A stretch of 62,852 bases of DNA from Stygiolobus sp037389425. GTDB taxonomy: Archaea > Thermoproteota > Thermoprotei_A > Sulfolobales > Sulfolobaceae. Shown here one piece after another: positions 44,826 through 53,403 of the stretch. The notes beneath the pieces are model-generated. The model was not told the DNA's origin, did no database searches, and saw only the letters and a program-made list of their open reading frames with translations. Position 1 is the first letter of the stretch. Each line of letters opens with the position of its first letter. A program made the position numbers and the translations under genes. The stretch is from contig NZ_JBBHKR010000069.1 of NCBI RefSeq assembly GCF_037389425.1, positions 1 through 62,852 on the forward strand. The letters run 5' to 3'.

Positions 44826-45215
44826 TCACTTGCACTCCTCGTCTAACGTCTTTATACTCATGTCGTCTGTGTAATCGATTACACAGAAGAATTCCAGTTC
44901 TGAGTCACCGTTCACGAAGGAGTGTTTTACATTAGAATCTATGAAAATGAAGTCACCAGCTTTCATCTCGTAGGTCTTGTCGGCTACGCATACCTTGCAT
45001 TTACCTTTAGTTATGATGACAGCCTCTTGGTATTTATGTACGTGCATCGGTATTACGCCATGTGGCTCTAATGTGAACTTTCTGACTGCGTAATGGGCTC
45101 CATGATCTTTTGTGACAAGCCACTGGATGTAAGCTCCTTTTGACCCCTTTATCGGAACTTGGTCTTTCTTTACGGAAGAAATATTGGATAGATAATACTC
45201 CAAATTGTTCCCCAC
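44826..45215 (-). CDS. Cupin-domain protein
   Basis: This 129-residue single-domain cupin has motif 1, MHVHKYQEAVIITKGKC, with metal ligands HxH...E, and motif 2, GDFIFIDSNVKHSF, with the last His. A metal such as Fe or Mn is expected. The reaction is not predictable; small cupins serve as isomerases, dioxygenases or sensors. Several Cys occur near the C-terminus. Confidence 0.8.
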   Translation of the reverse strand: MGNNLEYYLSNISSVKKDQVPIKGSKGAYIQWLVTKDHGAHYAVRKFTLEPHGVIPMHVHKYQEAVIITKGKCKVCVADKTYEMKAGDFIFIDSNVKHSFVNGDSELEFFCVIDYTDDMSIKTLDEECK

Positions 45216-45253
45216 TATTATTACTTAGAGGAGATTTTAAATAGATTATAACT

Positions 45254-46195
45254 TCAGAGTGTGAATTTCTCACAATTCTTCACAAGTTTTTTACTTAAGT
45301 TCTTCATATAATATTCAACAACCTTTTCTTTTTTCACAAACAGTATCATATTGTCATCGCATAAGAAGGACTTAAACCCTTCCGTGTATTTCTTAATTAT
45401 ATCTCTATTTTTATAATTTACTTCTCTTAGACCTACCCCTATAAGGATATAGTCCTCGTAATTCCTAAACTCGTCTGGAATGTAGATCTTTTCTAACAGC
45501 TCGGGGATGGTAGTACCTCTGTACATCCCCTTTGCTTTGGCTATTATGTACGCTAGGAAGACTATTGCGTGGTATTTCTTTTTATACCATAAAAAGGCGT
45601 CTTCTAACGTAAATCCCCTACCCCTTATGGTGTCGACTACACTCATAAACCACCGGTAGTAATAATTAATCCCTTTTGAGTACCTTTTCTCTCTAGCTCC
45701 ATAGCTGGACTGTCTATGTAAATTCTTCTCCATTGTTATCAGCGGTATGTGGTGGTCGAAGCCTACTCTATACCAGAGCTCTATGTCCTCTGCGACTATA
45801 AGATCCCTCCAACCACCCTTCTCTATAATCTCTTTTTTGGGTGCGACAAGAGTGCTCTGTATCGTAGTTACTACCTTTGCTCCTCTTTCAGCTGAGTATT
45901 TCACTATATCGTGAAATATCTTGTTGTATTTTACGTCCATATCAAAATAGGCTGTCATGGAGTTTTCCGGGCAGTAGTTTAGTGAATATTGTCTCCCCAC
46001 ACCTCTTGAGGACTTATAACGCAAAACGGTCAAATTAAAGTCTTTTCTCAACTCCTCCAGTTTTTCGTAAGTACCATCAGTTGAATAATTGTCGGTTATG
46101 ATTATTTTGTAACTAGGGTCGAAAACAGACTTCACACTCTCTTCAACTGTGTCCGCGTTATTGTAGACGGTACCGTAGAGGCATATCTCCACCAT
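45254..46195 (-). CDS. Family 2 glycosyltransferase
   Basis: The 313-residue protein is of the GT-A fold. It opens with LYGTVYNNADTVEESVKSV, then IITDNYSTDGTYEKL (nucleotide-sugar binding Asp). The DMD motif (AYFDMDVKYN) is the metal-binding DxD, and IVAEDIELWYRVG the acceptor-side ED acid. There are no membrane helices, so it acts at the cytosolic face, presumably in N-glycan or lipid glycosylation of the surface. It starts at ATG 46195. Confidence 0.8.
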   Translation of the reverse strand: MVEICLYGTVYNNADTVEESVKSVFDPSYKIIITDNYSTDGTYEKLEELRKDFNLTVLRYKSSRGVGRQYSLNYCPENSMTAYFDMDVKYNKIFHDIVKYSAERGAKVVTTIQSTLVAPKKEIIEKGGWRDLIVAEDIELWYRVGFDHHIPLITMEKNLHRQSSYGAREKRYSKGINYYYRWFMSVVDTIRGRGFTLEDAFLWYKKKYHAIVFLAYIIAKAKGMYRGTTIPELLEKIYIPDEFRNYEDYILIGVGLREVNYKNRDIIKKYTEGFKSFLCDDNMILFVKKEKVVEYYMKNLSKKLVKNCEKFTL

Positions 46196-46322
46196 TTACT
46201 CTAAAGGTAGATTAAAATAAAATAAAGCCTTTGAGAGAGGTAAGGTGGGGGACTTATAACGGTTTGATTAGACTGACAATTAATTAACGTTATTAGTTTA
46301 TATTGCCACACATTATCACACT

Positions 46323-46841
46323 ATGAAAGTACTCTTTATAGTAGGAGATGAATATGAGGATATTGAACTGTTATACCCGTTTTATAGAGTTATAGAAGAA
46401 GGCTTCACTCCGGTTATTGCGGGTAAAGAAAAGGGAGGAAAGATAGTCGGTAAACACGGTTATACTGTAGTAGCGGATATCTCGTTTAAAGAGGTAAAGC
46501 CCGAAGAGTACTCAGCTCTGGTAATTCCAGGTGGTAGAGGTCCTGAGAGAATACGGACTTTGCCGGAGGTCAAGGAGTTAACGAGGAAATTCTTCGAATT
46601 GAAAAAACCCGTAGCCGCAATCTGTCACGGACCTCAAATCCTCATCTCCGCCGGAGTAATAAAGGGAAGAAAAGTCACTTCCGTGGCTTCGATTAAGGAC
46701 GACGTGATCGCTGCTGGCGGAGAATACATAGACAGCCCAGTAGTTGAGGACGATAATCTAATATCATCGAGGCATCCAGGTGACTTACCCTATTTTGCAT
46801 CAACGTTGATTAAGGCATTAAAGGGAAGAAAAATTAGTTAA
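46323..46841 (+). CDS. DJ-1/PfpI-family protein
   Basis: The 172-residue protein contains the nucleophile elbow AAICHGP (Cys) and the acidic partner GDEYEDIE (Glu near 15). Archaeal PfpI proteins were described as intracellular proteases and have glyoxalase-like or deglycase activity on methylglyoxal; either fits. It stands alone, divergent from the glycosyltransferase gene. Confidence 0.88.
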   Translation: MKVLFIVGDEYEDIELLYPFYRVIEEGFTPVIAGKEKGGKIVGKHGYTVVADISFKEVKPEEYSALVIPGGRGPERIRTLPEVKELTRKFFELKKPVAAICHGPQILISAGVIKGRKVTSVASIKDDVIAAGGEYIDSPVVEDDNLISSRHPGDLPYFASTLIKALKGRKIS

Positions 46842-46877
46842 CTACCCATTTAGAATTTAACCTCTATTTCTTTTTTC

Positions 46878-47816
46878 TTATCTATTTTCGAACTCTCTCA
46901 AAAATTGTTCTATGTCAGTAGTCGAGGGTAAGTTCTCTTGATCTCCTCTTATCATAACGTTAAGTGTTGCCGCTACTATACCATAATCTAAAGCCTTTTC
47001 TAAAGTAAAACCTCTGTAATATAAAGACAGAAAAGTACCTCCTAAAGCGTCTCCAGCACCTACTACATCTTCGACCGGAACCGTATATCCGTGAGAGTAG
47101 TACTTCTTACCTTCGTAGTACAATGTAGCTCCTTTAGCTCCCATCTTCATTACCACTACATCAGCGTAATTTAGAAATACTTTAGCTGCCTTATCGGGAT
47201 CCGACTCGCCCAATACTATCTTTGAGTCGTCAGTATCTGTTATCAGGAAGTTCAGGTGGAATTTGTTAAGTATCCTCATTATCTCGTATCTCGCCTTATC
47301 AGGAGACCAAAGTTTAAGCCTTATGTTAGTGTCAAAGGATCTGGCTCTAGCAAAGTCAAAAGCCTCGTATACAGCCTCTTTAGCAGTGTCTGAAATAGCG
47401 AGGGTAATCCCAGAGGAGTGTACTATGTCAGCACTTCTGACATATTTTTCATCAACATCATTCGGGGAAAGTTTGCTCCCAGCACTCCCCTTTCTGTAAT
47501 AAATCGAGTCGCTCTTGTAAGGGACTGGATAGTGCCTTTGTATGAAAAATATCCCAGTAGGGCTTGAATCATCAATCTTTATCTGAGATACGTCTACACC
47601 TTTCCCTCTCAACCACTCTATGGCGTTGTACCCGAACTCGTCTTTCCCGACACGAGCTATAATACCGCACTCATTCCCTTGCCTTATGAACGCGACACAA
47701 TAATTTGCCTCGCTACCCGCAACATGTTTTTCGAAATAGTTAACATGCCTTAGGGGTCCGGGAGTAATTGGGTTAAACTGAATCAGAATTTCTCCCAGCG
47801 TGACCATTTTAGCCAT
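46878..47816 (-). CDS. kdgK: 2-Keto-3-deoxygluconate kinase
   Basis: This PfkB-family sugar kinase has 312 residues from ATG 47816. The opening MVTLGEILIQFNPITPGPLRHVNYFEKHVAGSEANYC and YYRKGSAGSKLSP closely resemble the characterised Sulfolobus KDG kinase, and VEDVVGAGDALGGTF is the PfkB signature with the catalytic Asp. It phosphorylates KDG (and KDGal) to KDPG, feeding the semi-phosphorylative branch. It overlaps kdgA by 8 bp. GTG 47825 is an alternative start. Confidence 0.92.
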   Translation of the reverse strand: MAKMVTLGEILIQFNPITPGPLRHVNYFEKHVAGSEANYCVAFIRQGNECGIIARVGKDEFGYNAIEWLRGKGVDVSQIKIDDSSPTGIFFIQRHYPVPYKSDSIYYRKGSAGSKLSPNDVDEKYVRSADIVHSSGITLAISDTAKEAVYEAFDFARARSFDTNIRLKLWSPDKARYEIMRILNKFHLNFLITDTDDSKIVLGESDPDKAAKVFLNYADVVVMKMGAKGATLYYEGKKYYSHGYTVPVEDVVGAGDALGGTFLSLYYRGFTLEKALDYGIVAATLNVMIRGDQENLPSTTDIEQFLREFENR

Positions 47817-48690
47817 AAATTCCACTAATAATATCTTCTAATTTTCTCTTTAAAGGTTCAACTTCGCTTTTCAACATTTTAACTTCATCGTCTGTTAAGG
47901 GATATATTGGGGGTCTAGGATAACCCACCTTATAACCTAACATTATCTCCACCATATAGTATGTTGCCGAGAGCTGCCCGTATTTCCTGATCGCGTCTAG
48001 TAGCATGTTAATCAACATCTGGACCTTGAGTGCTTCCTCCCTCTTTCCTTCTTTTATCAGCTTCCTCATAGCCGATATTATGTGGGGAGAATGGTTTGCA
48101 AAAGAGGCTACTGTACCGTCAAGTGACGATAAAGAATAGTAGATTAAGCTATCGGATCCATTATAAACGATTAAGTTAGGATTTACTATCTTGTATTCAA
48201 GTGTGTGAGCTAAGTCCTGCGTAGTGTCCTTTAGTCCTTTGAGCCCGTGGATCTTTCCCACTACTTTTGCTGATATATCATATCCAGTCGCCGCGGGATA
48301 ATTATAAAGGAAGAAGTCGTGTTCACTCTTGCTTATAATGTCATTAAAATAATTGATCAGCCATTTCTCTGGAAGTCTCTGGAAGTAATAAGGAGAGTAA
48401 GATGCTACTCCCAAAATGTCGAACTCCTTAGAATATTCGACAAGCTCAAAGACATCATACAAATTAAGACCACCCACTTGGAATATTACCTTGTGTGTGA
48501 CGTCATACACCGCCTTTAACGTTTCCTTCTTTTCCTCTTTAGAAAGAGCCGGTCCCAAACCTGTTGTTCCATTAAGGAAAATTACGTCTACTCCGAGTTC
48601 TAAAAGCCTCTTCACGTGGTCTTTTAAGGCATTTATGTCAACTTTACCATCTTTCGTAAAGGGGGTAATGATAGGGACTACGACTTGCAT
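47809..48690 (-). CDS. kdgA: 2-Keto-3-deoxygluconate/KDPG aldolase
   Basis: The 293-residue protein belongs to the DHDPS/NAL class I aldolase family. VPIITPFTKDGKVD and NGTTGLGPALS line the substrate site, the Tyr is in YNYPAATGYD, and the Schiff-base Lys lies in GLKDTTQD. It splits KDG or KDPG (and galactose analogues) to pyruvate and glyceraldehyde or its 3-phosphate, the central promiscuous step of the Sulfolobales Entner-Doudoroff pathway. It starts at ATG 48690. Confidence 0.93.
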   Translation of the reverse strand: MQVVVPIITPFTKDGKVDINALKDHVKRLLELGVDVIFLNGTTGLGPALSKEEKKETLKAVYDVTHKVIFQVGGLNLYDVFELVEYSKEFDILGVASYSPYYFQRLPEKWLINYFNDIISKSEHDFFLYNYPAATGYDISAKVVGKIHGLKGLKDTTQDLAHTLEYKIVNPNLIVYNGSDSLIYYSLSSLDGTVASFANHSPHIISAMRKLIKEGKREEALKVQMLINMLLDAIRKYGQLSATYYMVEIMLGYKVGYPRPPIYPLTDDEVKMLKSEVEPLKRKLEDIISGIYG

Positions 48691-48725
48691 AAATCATATT
48701 TATTGAGTTAGGATAAAAAGTCCTA
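48691..48725. promoter_or_regulatory. Compact divergent promoter between kdgA and the EamA gene
   Basis: Only 35 bp separate two start codons on opposite strands. A TATA-like catattta (about 48695-48702) is about 27 nt before the plus-strand ATG. On the other strand, ctttttat (about 48711-48718) is about 25 nt before ATG 48690. The two core promoters therefore interleave, so transcription of the two genes may compete. Confidence 0.5.
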
Positions 48726-49547
48726 ATGAAACTATCGATAAACAAGTATTACCTGCTACTGATCGCCGGTGGGATGAGCTTTGGTACCGCTTCTATTTTC
48801 ATTAAATTATCGGCGATGTCCCCTGGGAGTATAGCATTCCTTAGGTTCTTTATTGCAGGTCTCATCCTCACTTTAGGGAGGGTCGACCTTAAGAAAGTCG
48901 TGAGGTATTCACCATTTGGATTACTACTAGCAATGCATATGGTGACCTTTATTATCAGTGTTTACTCGACAACGATAATCGATGCTACTGTTCTCGTCTC
49001 TACCTCCCCTTTTTTCGTAATTTTGTTATCACCTTTCTTAAAATTCAAGACAAACTTAAGGGATATAATCGCTGTCATCACCGGGTTTTTGGGAGTGGTA
49101 TTAATGAACCTTCCTCTAAAGCCCGGTTTACTTTTCGGAAACGCCATTGCAATATTGTCAGCCTTTTTAATAGCCCTTTATACGGCTGGACTGAGTAAAG
49201 TCAAAGACGAGCCGATAACCTTAACTTCTTCTATATATATTTCTTCTTCAATATTTACACTTCCGTTGTTCCTAATGCAGGGACTTGGCACAGTTACCAT
49301 AACTTCCGTCCTAGCACTATTAGGTTTAATCACATTACCTACCTTGCTGGGTCATACGTCTATAATAGTAGCCTCTGGAAAGGTCAAACCTCAACATATC
49401 GAGACGATAGGGCTGTTAGAGCCAGTAGTCGCAACATTATTGGCTATCCCTATATTCGGTCAAATACCGACCGTCTTCGAAATCTCTGGGGGAATGTTAG
49501 TAATACTATCGATACTTATAGTCGTGACGAGCTCAGAGAAGAGTTAG
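48726..49547 (+). CDS. EamA (drug/metabolite transporter superfamily) permease
   Basis: This 273-residue protein has ten predicted helices in two EamA repeats (about 5-135 and 145-270). GTASIFIKLSAMSPGSIAFLRF opens repeat one and LLEPVVATLLAIPIFGQIP closes repeat two. It exports or exchanges small metabolites; the substrate is unknown. Its position between kdgA and GAPN suggests a link to sugar-acid metabolism. Confidence 0.85.
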   Translation: MKLSINKYYLLLIAGGMSFGTASIFIKLSAMSPGSIAFLRFFIAGLILTLGRVDLKKVVRYSPFGLLLAMHMVTFIISVYSTTIIDATVLVSTSPFFVILLSPFLKFKTNLRDIIAVITGFLGVVLMNLPLKPGLLFGNAIAILSAFLIALYTAGLSKVKDEPITLTSSIYISSSIFTLPLFLMQGLGTVTITSVLALLGLITLPTLLGHTSIIVASGKVKPQHIETIGLLEPVVATLLAIPIFGQIPTVFEISGGMLVILSILIVVTSSEKS

Positions 49548-49568
49548 AACACTAACTACTTCGTTTAG

Positions 49569-51092
49569 TCACAAATACTCCCATATTCCCTTTCCTTTGT
49601 AGTTATATACCACTGTTTTATAAGCCGTCACATATTCAATAGTGTATCCTATACCTTCTCTCCCTATCCCGGAATCCTTTCTCCCGCCAAAGGGGAAGTA
49701 ACCTATACCATGCTTGGGGTACTCGTTTATGTAAACCGCACCTACTTCGAGCATTCTTACTGCCTTTCTTATCTTATTTATGTCATTTCCGAACAATGCT
49801 GCGTCCAGTCCGTACCTCCTACCGTTAGATAACTCTATTGCCTCTTCTATATTGCTTACTTGAGTGAGCACTGCGATTGATAGAAATACCTCTTTCTTAT
49901 ACAAGTACAAGTCCTTTACTTTCGATTTATCGATTTCAATAAGCGTCGGCTCAATATAAGTGGCGCCCAGTCTTTTTCCTCCGTAAAGTACAACTCCTCC
50001 TTTGCTTACGGCGTCTTTTACGGCAAACTCGAATTCGTCTACGGTCTTAGGGTCAATCACAGGCCCCATAGTGACTCCGTCTTGTCTCGGGTCTCCTACT
50101 TTCACCTTCCTTAACTCCTCTACTAAATTCTCCTTTAGTTTATCGTATATTGGTTCTTCTGCAAATACGAACTTTATCGAGTCACATCTCTGCCCGGAAT
50201 AGCTCGTTATACCGGTGACTATTTTCTGGGCTGAAACTTTCGGATCAGCGTCAGCCATAACTATCGCAGAATCGCCACCTCCGAGTTCCATAACGTATTG
50301 CTTTATTCCACCTATTTTCATCACTTGCTCCCCAGTCTCGGTACTTCCCGTGAGTGAAATAACACCTATCCTTTTGTCCTGAACTATCTTGTCCATTTCT
50401 TTGCCCGGTATAGTGATTACCGCTAAAGCCTCTTTCGGAAAACCTGCCATCTCTGCAAGTTTTGCGAACAGCATCGCCGGTAGGGGAGTGGCACTGGCTG
50501 GTTTAAGAATAAAGGCGTTCCCTGCTACGGTCGAGTATACGAACTTGTTTACCACGTCGAAAAGAGGGTAATTAAAGGGGGTAATGGCTAACACTATACC
50601 TAAAGGCTCCCTTCTCACTATTGCCTCAGCCTCCAAACTTTCGGTACTCCAGTCACCCGGGACGTACTCACCGTATAGTTTTCTCACGTCTAAGTCAGCC
50701 CTCTCTAACCTCTCGATAGCTGCATTAACTTCGCCATTTGCAGCTGAAGGGGTCTTTCCGTTACCGATTACTAACACGTTCACAAAGTCCTGCCTGAACT
50801 TTTCCAGTAAAGAAGCCAGTGTGTGAAAAACCTTTAATCTCTTCTCCCCCGGCATATCCCTTATTTCCCACCTGCCCTTTTTATAAAGCGTCTGTAAAGC
50901 CATGTCAACCATTTCATAGTTTAACTTTGGGACTTTTGCATAAACCTCTAAGTCTATGGGAGATTTTACTTCTTCTAAATCTTTCGTTGATGTCCAGATT
51001 CCAGCTATATACGTCTTAAAGGAAAGCACCTCATCTGAGTTTACTGTATATATCTCTCTAAGTTCACCTGAAAGCTCTTTGAGTTTTGCCAT
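49569..51092 (-). CDS. gapN: Non-phosphorylating glyceraldehyde-3-phosphate dehydrogenase
   Basis: This 507-residue aldehyde dehydrogenase has the cofactor-binding LTGSTETGEQV, the general base Glu in MELGGGDSAIV and the nucleophile Cys in YSGQRCDSIKF. The C-terminal ending GIGREGIGYTIEYVTAYKTVV is family-typical. Its length and context match the Sulfolobus GAPN, which oxidises glyceraldehyde-3-phosphate irreversibly to 3-phosphoglycerate with NAD(P). It completes the semi-phosphorylative branch with kdgK and kdgA. Confidence 0.9.
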   Translation of the reverse strand: MAKLKELSGELREIYTVNSDEVLSFKTYIAGIWTSTKDLEEVKSPIDLEVYAKVPKLNYEMVDMALQTLYKKGRWEIRDMPGEKRLKVFHTLASLLEKFRQDFVNVLVIGNGKTPSAANGEVNAAIERLERADLDVRKLYGEYVPGDWSTESLEAEAIVRREPLGIVLAITPFNYPLFDVVNKFVYSTVAGNAFILKPASATPLPAMLFAKLAEMAGFPKEALAVITIPGKEMDKIVQDKRIGVISLTGSTETGEQVMKIGGIKQYVMELGGGDSAIVMADADPKVSAQKIVTGITSYSGQRCDSIKFVFAEEPIYDKLKENLVEELRKVKVGDPRQDGVTMGPVIDPKTVDEFEFAVKDAVSKGGVVLYGGKRLGATYIEPTLIEIDKSKVKDLYLYKKEVFLSIAVLTQVSNIEEAIELSNGRRYGLDAALFGNDINKIRKAVRMLEVGAVYINEYPKHGIGYFPFGGRKDSGIGREGIGYTIEYVTAYKTVVYNYKGKGIWEYL

Positions 51093-51269
51093 AAGATATA
51101 TTTATTCATTTTCATTTAAATCATTTTTTCAGTCCTCTGGTATAGAAATTAAAATCTCAAATTATCATTCATGAATCGTTCAAATTATTTTAAGCAATTA
51201 GAAATTGTTCACCTTCAAACCATGATTAGATACCAAGGATTTATAAACTACTTCATATAGTTTAAACTT

Positions 51270-53228
51270 ATGTCTGATAGGGAAATAAAAGGGGGAGCCA
51301 GAGATTTCGGAACCCAATCAGATAAATTGTTAAGAAGATCTCTAAATAAGTTCGAATTATTATATCTCTCCTTAGGAGGAGTAATAGGTTCAGGGTGGTT
51401 GTTCGCTTCTCTGAGTACTGGTGCATATGCTGGAGGTTCTGCAATTCTGTCATGGATAGTTGCGGGAATCCTAGTAATGTTCGTGGGTTTAGCTTACGCT
51501 GAGCTTGGAGCTGCTATACCGAAATCTGGAGGAATAACCAGATATCCCCACTACACTCACGGAGGCGTAGTAGGTTACATAATAACTTGGGCTTATTTCC
51601 TATCAGCCTCTTCAGTACCAGCTATTGAGGCGGCTGGAGCTGTTGAGTATATAGCCTCATATTATCCACAATTAACTACTACGGGAACTTTTAACGGAAC
51701 CCAGATAACAATACTAACACCTGAAGGAATAGCACTCGCCGGTCTTCTATTGCTCTTCTTCTTCTTCCTAAACTATGCAGGCGTTAACATCCTAGGTAAG
51801 GTAACACATGGAGTAGGCTGGTGGAAGTTACTAGTCCCGACGCTAACTGTTATATTTCTGTTAATATTCGACTTCCATACTGGAAACTTTACAGCTGGCG
51901 GAGGATTCTTCCCATCATCTTCCAACGTAGTGGGAGGAGCTAGTGGAATTTATGGAGTCAACGCTGTGCTTTACGCAATACCTACTACCGGAGTTGTGTT
52001 CTCATATTTAGGCTTCAGACAAGCTGTTGAATATGGAGGAGAAGGTAGAAATCCTAAGAAAGACATTCCGTTTGCAGTAATTGGTTCGTTAGTAATTGCC
52101 ATACTACTTTATACAATGTTACAAGTAGCTTTCATAGGCGGAATTAACTGGAACCAATTATATCTAAATGAGTCAGGTAAGCTAGTCCCAGTACCAGTTG
52201 GTAATTGGAGTGCTCTACCTACAGCTGAGACAAGCAGTGGTGCAGCCATAGCAAACGGTCCCTTCTTAATATTATTCCACCTAGCACCCGAGGCTGGAGC
52301 TATTGCTGGATTATTTGTGTTATGGGCTATAGTGTTAACAATAGATGCTGTTGTCTCTCCATCCGGTACTGGATGGATTTATACTGGAACTTCCGCGAGA
52401 ACTATATACGCCTTTGCCAGTAACGGCTACTTACCAGAGATATTCCTTAAGGTAGGAAAGACTAAAGTTCCAGTATTCTCACTAATTGCTGCATTAATCA
52501 TAGGGTTCATATTCTTACTACCCTTCCCGTCATGGTATGCCCTAGTGTCTTTCATATCCTCAGCTACAGTGTTAACTTACATAATGGGGGGAATTAGCGT
52601 AGCGGTGCTAAGGAAGCATGCACCAGAGTTAAATAGACCCTTCAAATTGCCTGGTGTATCAATAATAGCTCCCTTAGCGACGTTAGCCGCTGGTCTGATA
52701 TTATATTGGTCAGGGTTTGCTGTACTATTCTATGTGTTTACTGGTATTACCTTCGGTTTACCGTTGTTCTTCGGGTATTACGCATACAAAGTATTAAAGG
52801 TGAACAAGACCATTTCCGCCTTGGTTGGCATTGTTGACATTGTAGTTTCTATAATAATTGCAATAGCTTTCTTTAACGCCACTTCAGGACTTACAACAGC
52901 TAACAATACAGCGTTCATAATTTACATACTCATTTATGCAGCTCTATTAATGGCAAATGTAGCTCTCCTTAACTTATCCGTAACGAGTGAGGATATTAAG
53001 AGAGAGGTAAATGCTGGTTGGTGGTTGGTAGGCTTCTTTATAGCAATATATATTCTGTCCTACTTCGGAGGATTCGGCCTAAATCCAATAATACCGTTCC
53101 CAGAGGACACAGTTGTAGCAGCTTTAGTAATATTGGGGTTCTACTTCGCAGCTGTTAAGAGCGGTTTCAGGACTGAGGCAATAGAGGAAATACTAAGCGA
53201 GACTCCCGAGCTGCCTCAACAAAGGTGA
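51270..53228 (+). CDS. APC-superfamily permease, large form
   Basis: The protein has 652 residues and about 14 helices. It opens with LSLGGVIGSGWLFAS (helix 1 substrate loop) and has SYLGFRQAVEYGGEGRNPKKDIPFAV as helix 6 plus loop. The extra length lies in extracellular loops with sequons (about 110-130 and 255-285) and in two to three additional C-terminal helices. Such large APC proteins occur across Sulfolobales; the substrate is probably an amino acid. It starts at ATG 51270 with a TATA-like catatagttt about 15-25 nt upstream. Confidence 0.85.
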   Translation: MSDREIKGGARDFGTQSDKLLRRSLNKFELLYLSLGGVIGSGWLFASLSTGAYAGGSAILSWIVAGILVMFVGLAYAELGAAIPKSGGITRYPHYTHGGVVGYIITWAYFLSASSVPAIEAAGAVEYIASYYPQLTTTGTFNGTQITILTPEGIALAGLLLLFFFFLNYAGVNILGKVTHGVGWWKLLVPTLTVIFLLIFDFHTGNFTAGGGFFPSSSNVVGGASGIYGVNAVLYAIPTTGVVFSYLGFRQAVEYGGEGRNPKKDIPFAVIGSLVIAILLYTMLQVAFIGGINWNQLYLNESGKLVPVPVGNWSALPTAETSSGAAIANGPFLILFHLAPEAGAIAGLFVLWAIVLTIDAVVSPSGTGWIYTGTSARTIYAFASNGYLPEIFLKVGKTKVPVFSLIAALIIGFIFLLPFPSWYALVSFISSATVLTYIMGGISVAVLRKHAPELNRPFKLPGVSIIAPLATLAAGLILYWSGFAVLFYVFTGITFGLPLFFGYYAYKVLKVNKTISALVGIVDIVVSIIIAIAFFNATSGLTTANNTAFIIYILIYAALLMANVALLNLSVTSEDIKREVNAGWWLVGFFIAIYILSYFGGFGLNPIIPFPEDTVVAALVILGFYFAAVKSGFRTEAIEEILSETPELPQQR

Positions 53229-53403
53229 AAGCTTTACGAAGAACCCCATTATAGCTTTGTTTCTTTTTTTATATTATTTAAAGCCGATTTACGACAGTAT
53301 AGTCATTGCATTTGTTTTAATATTTCTCTCTTTAATACTTCTGTCCTTAGCTATGTTTTCTGTTCTCAAAAGTTTTTAAAACTGTGATTTTTAAAAACTA
53401 GAT

